This document shows positions 12,247 through 23,997 of a stretch of DNA of 64,000 nucleotides, piece by piece. Position 1 is the first letter of the stretch. Each line of letters opens with the position of its first letter. The stretch comes from Entomortierella parvispora (Eukaryota > Mortierellomycota > Mortierellomycetes > Mortierellales > Mortierellaceae), in the NCBI GenBank assembly GCA_963573315.1, contig OY752141.1, positions 3,038,001-3,102,000 of the forward strand, read 5' to 3'. Below the pieces are notes generated by a model that was not told where the DNA came from, ran no database searches, and saw only the letters and a program-made list of their open reading frames with translations. A program made the translations under genes and the position numbers.

Positions 12247-15200
12247 CTAATTGGGCACAGGGGTATCCATGAGATTGCGAGGTGCTGCCATGGCGGTGGG
12301 TGAAGCGACGGTATTCATCGCCGCCTCTTCTCCAGCAGCCTCCTCTGGAGGCGCCGCCTTGGTCACCATGGCAAGCATCAACGCCGGCAGGTATTGTTCA
12401 CAAAAAGATGAAAAGTAAAACTAAACGTTGCAGGCAAAGAAAAGTTTTGGTTTAGAGCGACTTTCAGCATTCAATTGAAGGGAGAAACAACAACAACAAA
12501 AAAAGAAAACTCACCTCGTGCTGGCTATTGTGATCACCCACAAAGTTATGAGCCAGCTCATGGGCCATGGTAAAGAACCAGTAGATCATTCCTTCGTCTC
12601 TGGCAGAGATGTTCTTGCCCTGCACATTCTTCTGACCCGCTCCGGCGCCTTCATCGTGACCCAGAGCAACATAGTACCGCCAATTGAAAAACAAGGCTCC
12701 ACCTCGATTGAACGCGATTGTGGAGCCCTCGGGATCAAAGTACACGTGCATGGTCGAGGGCTGCAACTGAAAAACATCCTGGGCCAATACCATTAGCAAC
12801 TTGACAAACTGCGCCAGTGACTTCAAGTTTTCCTTGGTCATGATGGCATCCGCATCACAGGAGGTATCCAAGTACAGCTCGAGCTCGCCTGCGTGGCCTG
12901 CAAAGTTCAATTGATGTCCTGGCTTAACATCGCAGTAGGAACTCGTCAAGACCTCAGATACCTGCGATACGGTGGGTTCATTCTTGATATCGTCCCGACC
13001 ATTTGAGCGACAGTTCGAGACCGCATCCTTGAGAGACTTTTGGAGATTTTGTTGATAATCAGGCGAAAAGCCCTTGATAACTGGGTTAGGCTGGGGAGGT
13101 GGTGGAGTTCCTTTGGTCGTAGGCGCACCGGATGAAGAGCTCTCAGTACCGGTCAAGACTCCATTTTGAGCTAAATTAGTGGCTGCCTTGACAATGCCAG
13201 AGTCTCTTCCCCATGTCTTTAGACGACTGAAAAATCCTCCTCCGGAAGAGCCAGTAGATGATGTCGAAGCCTCTTGGGTGTGGCTAGTCGAATTTACCAC
13301 AGGGGCAGGTGGCAGAGTAGAGATGGTCGAGACGTTTGATGGTTCCTGTGCAGTGGGGAACGATCCAGGAACAGGTGGGACGGGCCTGTTGGTGTTTGCA
13401 TTTTTGATTTTTGGATATCCAGCGTCTAGTAACTTCATTGTCACACGCCGCACGTGGTCCTGTGTCTCTTTGGAGATCATATCCATCAAGTGCGCTGGAT
13501 CGCAATCTGGGAAGACCTCTTTCAATTGGGCCAGGTATTCTGCCGTCTGCTTGGGGCCAAGTTTGGCAGTGGCGGCAGCCTGAGCGGCAGCGGCCGCATC
13601 AGCTTTCGCAGCAGCCTCCACTCGAGCAATCTCTGCCTTTTTAGCATTCAAGATTCTGTCCACTTGGAAGCCCTAATAACAATAGACATGACTCAGTAAA
13701 TATAAACAGCCTGTGCAATCAAAGTAAACACCACAGTCACCTATCTTTCTTACCTTTCGCTTCAAGCTGACCAAACTTGAGTGAAGTAGATTGGACCACC
13801 AGATCGAGTCGTTCAACTTCTTTTTCTTCAGCATCAGAGTAGCAAGGGCCTCGGCAATATCAAAGTAATCCATGTCGCCTTTTGCTGTGACTAGTAAATA
13901 GTACGCCTTGGCTTGATCTTGAACGATACAAGCAGTGGTCGATTCCACATGGGTCGCCCCCGTCGGAATAAATTCACGGCGTCTTTGGATCTCTGGAACA
14001 TGGCGCACCTTCAGTTTAGTCGTCAACCAGTCGAGATTGAAGTTGAGTCTGTTTGCAGGGTGGTCACTCAAGAGAAGAGGGGCGCGCTCCACAATCAGCT
14101 CTTGCAAGCTCTCGGATCTTCGAGTTACCGCCAAGGAACCCTGGGGTCGACACATCTCCTTCACCTGCCGCGAGATCCATGTGCTGCCTAGTGTCTCATA
14201 AAGGTTCTCCAAATGACTTTCCATTGGTGCACTAAGGGGTGTGAAGATCTGCTGAAGCACCGTGTCGTCGATCAGGTAGATGTCGCTGGCCTTGGCCAGC
14301 TTGTACTGGACTACTATCTGACCTAAACTTGTATTCTCCTCGCCTTGCTCGGTTCCGGTCTCGGTCGTCTCGTCCTCAGCAATTCGCTTCTCGGCCAACA
14401 AGAAGGGTGTGCGGACCATCTCCGCCATAAGAGCTTTGTGTCCTCCAATGACATGCATGTGAGAAGCGATCTGGCGAAGGATAGACTTGTAGCTCTCGAC
14501 TCCTCCATTTCTGTTCAAGAAATCCTGGGGCGACCTAACAACAAGTTGTGCCAGTTCAACCGGTGTAGGCTCCTCCTTGACGCCACATGCCTTCAAAAAC
14601 AAGTTTGCCGACTTTCCGAAGTCGACAGTCGTCAAGAGGTCCTGGTGATATGCCGAATCCTTCCTGTCAAAGTAGCAGCCCTGGGGCTCGACATAGCTTT
14701 TACCGGTATCGTCCAACGGAATGAACTTGAGCGTCCGCAGTGCTGACCAATGATGATGTCCAAACTCGCCTTGAAATTTCCCAAGGAATTCAAAGATCTG
14801 GCGTGCCTTTTCTTTGGTGGCTGGTGGTTTCTGAGTCAGGCGCTCCAAAAGTCGGACAGGCAGAGGATTTTCACGAATTCCGAGCATTGCAGCATGAATT
14901 CTGAGATCCTCCCGAAGAACCGGAAATTCCATGACACTACATGCAGGATTATAGAAGCAGCCCTAATAAGGCCAGTAATTTTCAAATGGTGTAGATATTA
15001 GTAAGGATGATGATAGCTTTCCCCACATCCTTCTATTTCGGAAATTACCTCTGGGGTTTCCATAGTGTTGGTGGTGGTCGGTAGGAAAGTGACCCTGTAC
15101 TTGCTGGGACTGTATTGAAGGGCGTAGAGAGTTTTGAAATTCTCCAAGAAGTAGTTCAAGGCCTTAGTCTGGACGGTCTTCTCTGTGGGCGGCGATGCAA

Positions 15201-18200
15201 GGGCTAAGAGGGCCTCGAGAGAGGGATGTGTGATCAGTCCAAGCTCCAGCAGCAGCTTGGCTTCGTCAGAAGTTGATCTCCAGCGACCCTATTTGTGGGG
15301 TGCAAACAAGCATTTTTCGGTAAGCAAACCATTCAGAAGACTCTGTATTATCATACTGGTCAATTGTAGCTTCTGTTTTCACTGGAGGTCGTTGTTACCT
15401 TCCACTCTATCACAGGAAGACCAAGCGCAGCATGGACCTCGCTTGGTGCATAGAGGGCATTAGCAGGGTATCTCTTGACCGGGATGGGTGGCGGCGGTGG
15501 TGTCCCTGCCGACTCTCGGTCCTCGTCGGACTTGGGAGGTGGGGTCGGAGGACTATTTGGTTTCTCGACTGATAGATCTTCTCTTGGGAAAATAGAAGTC
15601 GCTTTCAGACGCTTCATCTCCCCAGAGGACAACGTATCGCGAACAGAGGTCAGGTACTTGACCAATTGCATGTGGTCCCAGCTACCAGCATTCACCAGGC
15701 GGTCAAAGACAAGCTGCAACTCGACACTCTACTCGTAGAAAGGAGCCAAAAAAGTCCATTAGTGTTCCGCGCTAAAAAAAACCCCCTCACTAAGAAATAG
15801 ATGCGATTTCATTTTCTTACCTTGCGGGCACCCATGGCAACAAGGAGCTTTTCCAATGGCGCTTTTTGGAAAATCATAACGGGGAGATCTGGAAAGAGTG
15901 TCACCGTCCTGAAGTAAGACTCGTTGGGCAGTTTCATACCATATTTGGTGGGAATACACTTCTTCTGCGATAGCATGGCGACAATCGCCCTTTGACTGCT
16001 CTCTTGTAGTTGTGTCCATCCGCGCGACAGGACCAAAATAACCTTCTCTGCAAATACGGGAGACACCTCAAAATCCGGATCGTTGACAATAAATTTCGTC
16101 CACTCCAAAAGTGAGAGTTCGTTCCACGATCCAGAGATCCTAATTAGATCTGGTTGTGTGAAGGACTTTGTGATGTCGTACGGTATTGTGTTGGGAGGCA
16201 GCGGCATATCGATGGGAGTCACTTTCGGATTCACGAACCATTTAAGAGTCGACAAAGGCTTTACAGTGTCCCCAGAGCAGACCAGTGCCAGCTGGAAGAA
16301 GGCATTGACTTCAGAGTTGGGGAGAACGTACTTTGAGCTAAAGTCAATCCACCATCTCAGCATAGCCACCATCTGCGCCTCAGTTAATGTACGACTCTCC
16401 AGTTCCGTCAAGACATCCTTGAAGGTAATTCTGCCAAGTTTTCCTGCTTTTTCCAGTTTGTCCATATACTTTTGACTTCCAGTGTAAACGTTGGATGAGA
16501 TTGTCGGCAGTTTTGTTAGAAACGCCGACATGGAGGGCTCGGGGATACGGACTTTGTCCAGATCCTTGACGCCATGGGAAGATAAAATCGACAGCGGCAC
16601 AGTAGACATGCGGAAGAAGTAGGCATCGATGTAATGGCCAACTTGGGGGCTAGGTGTACTCGCATGGAACTGGAAGGCTTGTAAAGCATGCAAAGCTCGC
16701 TTCTCGAGCCAGTCGCGAGCAGTTGCGGTTCCTTCATCATCCGGCTGGTCGGGCTTTTGATGCGCCAGAATCATCTCGTTATAAAGGTTTCCTATCTGCG
16801 AAAGTTCATCTATGATCGTCGGACAAAAATTATTAGTCAGCTGAACACAAGTATGCAAGAATGCAATGCCCGGTTGATATGAGCCGTGCCATTACTATTG
16901 GAGCGTACCTTCGTAAAGTGTCCTTGAAAGTAAACCAGCCATAGACAGCAGTTCATGGTTCCAAACTTGTAGACACTTGTCGACAAAGTCTAAACTTTCA
17001 CGCTCAACAGTGGGGATGAAACGGCCGGCGACATGGCTGCTGAATCCAGTTGTCTGGTGAGTAGGGAAACCAATAAAGATTCGCCCTTGTTCTGGAAACG
17101 GTACCAGGTCCTTGAATATGGATTTGTTGTCGGCAGAAGCCTGCTTCTCGTCATGACCCACATATAAAATCTGGATCGCGGTCTGACTTGGCGGGTATTT
17201 TTTAGTGGTACGCTCCATCTCTGTCGAGAATTGCTTCGAGACTTTGACATCCAAGTTTCCAGAAGCTGTGCGAAGAAAGATTGTCGTTGTACTTGTTGTC
17301 ACTTCCCGAGTCCAACGTGACACTTCCATCCTCGTAGCATCCAGTTGGACACTCTGGAGATCAACAGACTTGAGCGTGAAGATCTTTTGGGGGGAGGTCA
17401 TGTACATTGTTTTTGGGAGGGTCATGGGTCGAGGCTCGCGCATCTTTTTGGAAATGTTGAGAAGGCGGTGGTGATCGAGAAAAACGGACACGTCCCGAAG
17501 GTTGGCTGTAAATCCAAGAGATCGTGCCAGAAACTGCCCAAAGTCCTCCATATTGACCATATCGATTGGCTCTCGCATGTCCAAAAGGAAAGTTGTCCAG
17601 CTGTCCTTTGAGACTTCTCCGTCAGGAATAGCGGCTCGCTTGGCATAGAGCTGATCGTTTCTCCAGTAAAAAGCCATGCACTCTTTTCCTGACGACACGC
17701 TAAGAGGGGTACGAGAGAGAGATTAGGAGCTGTTTCTGGTTTGCGAGATAGGGTAGTGACTACAGGGTCGGTGCTTACAATGGCTCCTCGCAAATGGAAA
17801 AGAGTGAATACTAGAATTCAGAAGCCAAGAAAGGAAATTAGTATTCCAAAGATCAACGTATGAAGCCCCCACAGCATGTCACAGGTACTCACAAATCCGA
17901 CACCGAAAGCGCCAATCTAAGAATGCAAATCATTCAGAAGTAGGTTAGTACTCTGGCTTCCATGAAGAGGTGCGGTCGTTTGATACCACAGCACTTCCTT
18001 TACCTTTGATTCATCGGGGTTACCCTCGGCAATCTTTTTGAGTCGATTCCAGTCCTCGGGTCTAAAATCCATTCCATTGTTCTTGAAAAGCACACGAGTG
18101 ATCTTTGCATTGAGATTTGGGGCAGATTCCTGGCTGTTTGGACTTGCAGTCTCAAAGACAATCTCAATACCCTTGGCTCCGGCGTCATCTATTCAGCCAC

Positions 18201-18821
18201 ACACAGAGAGAGGTAACGAGTAACGGCGGGTCAGAATACAAAAAATGGTGACGCCTGAAGTTGTATCATGTTGCTCGCCTTAAAGAGGGATCCCATACCA
18301 GAGTTTTGCATCAGTTCTCGATAGACGACGAATTCAGCAGAGTATCTACGCATGACAGGCAGCAATGATGATCCGTTAACGATAAATGCACTGATCTGAC
18401 CCATCTCCTTTGAGGGGAAGCATTTTTTATGACTGATCGGTATGGTGCACATTCAGGGCAAAGCCCACACCGCCCCGTGGAACTGAGGGGCCACGTTGCA
18501 TTTCGCTAGCGCGCAGATCACAACCCTTGATCAGGTGGTAATCCTTGGCAGGAGAACAATAAGGGACAAAGCAAAAGTACGTTTTTTTTACCTGGCTAGA
18601 ATCTTGTCGATGAGATGGCGCTGGTTCACTATGGAGGTGACAAGACGCAGGGGGCAGGGTGAGAAGTCACTTCACTGAGGGATTACCGGTCTGTTAAGCG
18701 TAGAGATGGATGGTCTGGCATGGGGGATGTTCATGCACGTACCTTCGACACGTTCCTCCGCACCAGTCTTTGAGAGGACCTGGGAGCGGAGAGCATCGAG
18801 GGCCGACTTTTTCGTGGCCAT
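12247..18821 (-). CDS. GHKL (HSP90-like) ATPase / DUF3684-like protein with C-terminal HExxH motif
   Basis: Thirteen exons, in transcription order: 18743-18821, 18592-18628, 18299-18345, 18004-18188, 17893-17916, 17779-17810, 16909-17699, 15821-16809, 15399-15728, 15049-15288, 13754-14962, 12515-13672, 12247-12420. Phases agree and give 1764 residues. The N-terminal ~140 residues hold the Bergerat fold: the N-box YRELMQNSDDA, FKNNGMDFRPEDW, then the glycine lid IGAFGVGFYSLFS. This resembles sacsin and the fungal DUF3684 family, which suggests a chaperone-like ATPase. Residues about 1430-1570 are Ala- and Ser/Pro-rich. Near the C-terminus FFTMAHELAHNFVGDHNSQHE is a zincin-type HExxH, with an intron immediately after it. 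The start at 18821 gives the shortest N-terminus before the fold. It shares a 342-bp divergent promoter with UVSSA. Assignment to the ATPase family is firm; function is not known. Confidence 0.85.
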
Positions 18822-19163
18822 GTGAGAGAACGTGGGGGGAGTGAGGGAGTAAAAATGTGCAGAGGTGGTGGTGATGGGGATGGAGATGGGGATGGGGATG
18901 GAGGGGTGAAGAAGTGATTGGAGAGGAAAAGGCGGAAAAGAGAGAAGGAAGCGAGGAAGCAATGAATGCATGCATGGGTGTCCCCGCCGCTGCAGGGCAG
19001 GCAGGGGGACTGCCATTTGCCACCAAAGACCAAAAAAAAAGGAAAGGTGTGCTGTCCAATAATGGGATGTGTCAAATGAACAAACGGGGCATGACAAATT
19101 CTTGCCTTCGCTCTCTTTCTTTCTTGGCATCGCATTCCTTCCTCCCCCTTCCATCATGCAATC
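18822..19163. promoter_or_regulatory. Shared divergent promoter, DUF3684-like gene and UVSSA
   Basis: The two start codons face away from each other across 342 bp with no gene between. A GGGATGG-type purine repeat (18865-18905) is the main low-complexity feature. A short upstream ORF (ATG 19156, stop 19171-19173) overlaps the UVSSA start out of frame. Confidence 0.55.
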
Positions 19164-22020
19164 ATGGCAATGAACCTCGAGGCACGCGAGACCCTCTCAA
19201 ACCTCATCCTCGCCATCACTACCACAGGCGACCTCTACCTCGACCCAGAACAAGTCAAGGTAAGACCGTTCTTCCTCTCTTGGTAATGCGTGTCAAACGA
19301 GAATTTAACCTGCCAGGAAACCCTTGGTCTGCGCAAGCAAGAAGGAGTTCCTTTTCATTCTTTCCTTCTCTGGATGTATGCATTGCTGACGCTATCCTTC
19401 TCGATTGTTCGTTTCAGCAAGTAAAGTCGATCTGTAAAAAGTCGGACGTTAACGTCAAAACTGCGTACGACCTTCTATTGATTCAACTGCAACGCAAGCA
19501 TGCACAGGTATGTTGGTCTGACGTGGCCCCCTCTCGGTGCATCTATGTATCAAGAGGATGCATAGCATACATCATGCTGACAAATGGTCCTGAATGATAA
19601 AGATTCGCTACTCTAGCACTCAGCTGATCGCCGAGCTGTTCCAACGATCCCATGTCTTTCGGGAACTACTGGTCGCAGACTTTTCAGTCTTTCTGCAGTT
19701 AACTGTGGGGATTCATCAAAATACCCTGCCTCCTCCCATCCTCTTTGCCGAAAAAACCAAACAACTGGCCATCTCTTTAACGAATGAGTGGAATGGGAAA
19801 TACGGCGCAGTCTATAAGCAGGTAACGGGCCGTGCACTTTTTTTTCTTGAAAGATGCCTATATCGGGTCTTGGGTATCCACGAGTTAACCCGCTACCCTT
19901 CCCTCTGGTTATTTTAGATAGCTCTCGGATACGAGTTTTTGAGATATCATTTGAAAGTAGACTTTACGAATCTGGTCCCTGTCACGGAAGAGGCTCGAAG
20001 TGCGGAGCAAAGGGCGCAAGAGGAACTGAGCAAACGAATTCGACAGCGCAAGTTTGAGAAGGCGGCCGCAGAGCTAGAAGACCAGTCTGAAGCAATTCAA
20101 GAGAACTTGAAAAGAATGGTAGGGTGCCCTGCGCTAATAGTATCGCTGCTGTTTTCCTCGCTTGCAATTGGATTGGAACTGAACTGTGTCTTATATTCTT
20201 GACATAGGAAACGTGCTTTGATATTTTGGTACCCAAGTTGGACGATGATGCAACCCTCAATTCCATCTTTCAAACATCCTCGAACTCTGTCGATAGTGGC
20301 GATGACGATGGCGAAGAGGATGACCAAGACGAAAACGGAGTAGGGCATGATGAAAACGAAATGAACGAGGCTCTGATTCGACATGATCCCATGGGCGTTT
20401 ACGACAATGCTTTGGGATCAAATCGCTATAAGCTGACGATCGAGGTTAATCGAGAGAATCCAGTGGATGTTAAAGAGTCTGAGGACAATTCTGAATTATT
20501 TGCGACTCTGAGGGAATGCTATCGACTGATTGTAAAGAAGCATTGGCCGTTGGTTATGGACTGGCTGGATGCTTTTATGAAGGCAGACACGGAAGCAGAA
20601 GTTTCAAGGGCCGAGTATGACCGATTATTGAAGCTAGCTATCAACCTCAAGAAAGATGTGGCGGACGCAAAGAGTAAAAGTGAGGACTTGGGTGTCAACA
20701 TGGACACTATGTATGGTAAGTCAGCTGCTCCACCCAACTATATACTCAGAGAATAATATAAGGGATGCTGACAATACTTCTTGTATATTAGGCCCTCATG
20801 AGCAGGATTCAGATGAAGACGACGAGGATTTTGAAGAGGTCCGGATACAGGAGAAAACTAGCGAAAAGAAGAAAGGAAAGCAGCCAAAATATTTTGCTCC
20901 CAGTACAAAGCCGACAAAACCAAAGAACGCGGTGTTTGCCATGCATGGGGCGGAGGTATTACGCGATGATCCGACATATATCGGAGGCACACGTGTCACT
21001 CCTACTCGAGCAGTTGCCATCTCAAGTCCACCTCCTGAGTCAGAAAAAGCCCCTTCCTCCCGTGCTGCGAGTGAAGTATCGACACCGCCCGCGGAGGGTG
21101 AAGAATCTCGAGAAGGTAACAACCTCCGACATCGCTCTTGTTTCTCTGATTTGATTGACATTTGACAGACCGTATTTATGATGATTTTTTTTTTTTTTTC
21201 AGAACTGCTGGCAAGGGCACCCGTTATTCCATGGGATGATGATTTGGCAGTGTGGGATAAGAAAGAGATGGCCTTCAATACTTCAGGACTTGAGTTTTCG
21301 CATCGATTCCTCGGTGTCGGTGACGGTAGCAATCTTGTCTCTCAAGCAACATTGGACAGAATGAAGATGCGGACAACTATTTATTCCCCAGAGCTGCCAG
21401 CTGTGATCAAGGTACTAGCAACGTTTTGTTGTACACAGTGATCTAAGCGACTATAGGATACTGACCAGCCTCATGTAACCTTTATATTCCAGGCTTGTCG
21501 GTACCCAATGAGTAATGGACGTCTCTGTATGAGACGAGACTTGGTTAGATGCCCGTATCATGGTCCCGTTGTTCCTCGAGACGAATACGGACAGATTCAG
21601 CGCCCAGAGGACGAAGGTGGCTTTGTCCCTGAGGAAAAGGATTTGTTGGATGATGAACAGGAGGCGGAACTTATCCAGCGGGCAATAGCAGCTGCGTCGT
21701 CGTCTTCATCATCATCTCGAGTCCCCAAGGACAAATCAACTTGGGAAGACATTGAAGATGATGTCCACCTTGCATTAGGGCTAGAGAAGATCGAGCCGAA
21801 ACGTAAACGTGGCGCAGGAGGCTCATCCTCCTCCTCCAAGAAGAAGGCGACGAAAACGCCCTCTGCGCTGGTCAATATCAACAAGAAAGCAGACTCTTCC
21901 CGTGTCCGGTTGCTGCGTCATATGGCCAGCAAAGCCACTAGGGGCTCTGTTGAGGAAGATCAGAGGATTGCAAAGTCGGAGCAATCCAGAGATACCAATA
22001 TCCATCGATGGACAAAATAG
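19164..22020 (+). CDS. UVSSA: UV-stimulated scaffold protein A (UVSSA) homologue
   Basis: Eight exons: 19164-19259, 19418-19507, 19603-19821, 19918-20118, 20208-20715, 20792-21115, 21203-21411, 21493-22020. The product has 724 residues. The N-terminus is a VHS-like helical domain (about residues 1-200). An acidic, coiled-coil middle follows (SDEDDEDFEEV). The C-terminal DUF2043 signature is present: LLARAPVIPWDDDLAVWD, then a zinc-knuckle CRYPMSNGRLCMRRDLVRCPYHG of Cys-Cys-Cys-His type, then PRDEYGQ. In animals UVSSA bridges stalled RNA polymerase II/CSA to TFIIH and USP7 in transcription-coupled repair. The tail is Ser-rich then basic (KRKRGAGG...KKKATKT), which would suit nuclear localisation. 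ATG 19170 is an alternative start two codons downstream. Confidence 0.87.
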
Positions 22021-22262
22021 AACGAAAGGGAGGAGAATGAGAGAGACTTTGATAGATCTTCATGTCTACTTTGACAGCACCGACTAAAAGTGGGCGGAAG
22101 TGGGCGGAAGTGACACAAATTGTCATGATGAATAAGGTTGCGCCACCAAACCAAAGTAATAACTCATTAAGGGTGTATTCCGGCTGACATTGATTTGCTT
22201 GCTCCGAGCCCGGCCCTGATCTTGTTGGTTCTTGCATTCAGTTCTCCGCATTCATTCAGACC

Positions 22263-23890
22263 ATGACCAGCTCGATCACATTTCGGGCACTTCTGAGGAT
22301 CCGGACATGGACTCCATGCACCCGCCAGAACGCCAGCTCACCCCAATACAGTCATACTTTTGTTGCAACAGGACCTCAACGGCATGCTCTTTTCTCCACT
22401 TCTGCCCATTCATACTACGCTAAGCCGGCGTCCAAGAAAGGCGCCCCTGTCGAAGAGAGGGCTATCCTAGGAAGACCCTCCAATAACCTTAAGAGTAAGC
22501 GAGATGATGCTGTTATATCTACGAAGCAAATAAGAAAAGAAGGAAAGGAACTCTATGGATCCAACAAACTTACCAACAGATCAAATCCTTTCCATCCTTT
22601 GAAAATTAGTTGGCATCCTCGGAGTCCCCAACATTGGAAAGTCGACATTTTTCAACGCTTTGACCAACTCTTCTGTCCCCGCAGAGAATTTTCCCTTTTG
22701 CACCATTGATCCCTCTGAGGCTCGTGTGGTAGTGCCTGATGATCGGTTCAATTGGTTGGCGGAGCATTACAAACCCGAAAAGGAGACCCCCGCCTACCTG
22801 ACCGTCATTGATATCGCAGGATTGGTTCGAGGCGCTGCTCAGGGTGAGGGACTTGGCAATGCGTTCCTGTCCCATGTTCGGTCCGTGGATGCACTTTTCC
22901 ATCTCTGCAGAGGATTTGAGGATCCAGGAGTGATGCATGTGGACGGCAGTGTGGACGCAGTTCGGGATCTGGAGACAATCCATTACGAGTTGTTGTTGAG
23001 AGATATCGATTGGTTGCAAAAGATTCATCAAGAATACAAGACAGTGGCGGCACGGTTAGGGACTGGAAGCTCAGGAGCCCCAGTAGAAAAGAAGAAGAGG
23101 GATGATTTCCCTGCTATCGAGAAAGCTTTGGCTTGGGTCGAACAAGGAAACGATATCCGGACGGGTGACTGGACCAACAAAGAGATCGAGGTGATCAACT
23201 CTCAATACCTCTTGACAGCCAAACCCATGATCTACCTTGTCAACATTAGCGAGCAGGATTATTTGAATCTGGCAAAGACCCCAAACCCGGTGATTCAGAA
23301 GATTCAGGACTGGATCGATCAACATCATCCAGGCGATTTGTTGATTCCTTTCTCGGGATCATTCGAGAACCAACTCTCGTTGTTTAACGATTCTCCCGAG
23401 GACAAGCAGACTGTTCTTGAAGATGCGTCCCAGCAGGTCGGTTCGCCTATTGTCTCGGCCTTGCCAGAGATTATTGTCAAGGGCAGAGAGGCTTTAAGCT
23501 TGCAGCAATTTTTTACCGCTGGCCACGGAGAAGTTCGATCGTGGACTACTCGTAAGAGTACTTTGGCCCCTCAAGCCGCCGGCGTGATCCATACGGACTT
23601 TGAGCGCGGATTTATCATGGCTGAGGTAAGATAATCAACAGGAATTGAATTGAAAGAGCTCTGATTGCGATTTGTATGACTCCTTTAGTTGTTCTAACAC
23701 GAGTCGTGAATGCTGTTTCTGTTGTATACATCACCGTTAGGTTATGAAAATGAGTGATCTGAAGGAGTTGGGATCGGAGGCAGCAGTCAAGGCTGCCGGC
23801 AAGTATTATTCCAAGGGCAAGGATTATCCTGTTGAGGATGGCGATGTTGTTTACTTCAAGTTCAATGTCACCAACACCAAAAAGAAATAA
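22263..23890 (+). CDS. YchF/OLA1-family GTPase with N-terminal presequence
   Basis: Three exons (22263-22494, 22610-23625, 23741-23890) give 465 residues. The G1 loop GVPNIGKST comes right after the first splice. NFPFCTIDP (switch I), [17 protein letters not shown] (G3) and NISE in place of canonical NKxD are typical of the OBG/YchF family. The TGS domain is at the C-terminus, ending in [15 protein letters not shown]. Members hydrolyse nucleotide, often ATP in preference to GTP, and associate with ribosomes. The first 77 residues are Arg/Ser/Thr-rich and almost acid-free ([17 protein letters not shown], then FSTSAHSYY). Cytosolic OLA1 lacks such an extension, so a mitochondrial form like yeast Ylf2 is inferred. 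The stop is 107 bp from the convergent mannosyltransferase stop. Confidence 0.87.
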
Positions 23891-23997
23891 ATATGAATAT
23901 TCTACTGTATGTATTTGGTATTAAATGCAATTGAGTAAGGGAGATAGATTGGGGGAGGTCTCAAGCTTCTAAATAGAGGATGGAGATATGTAGATGT

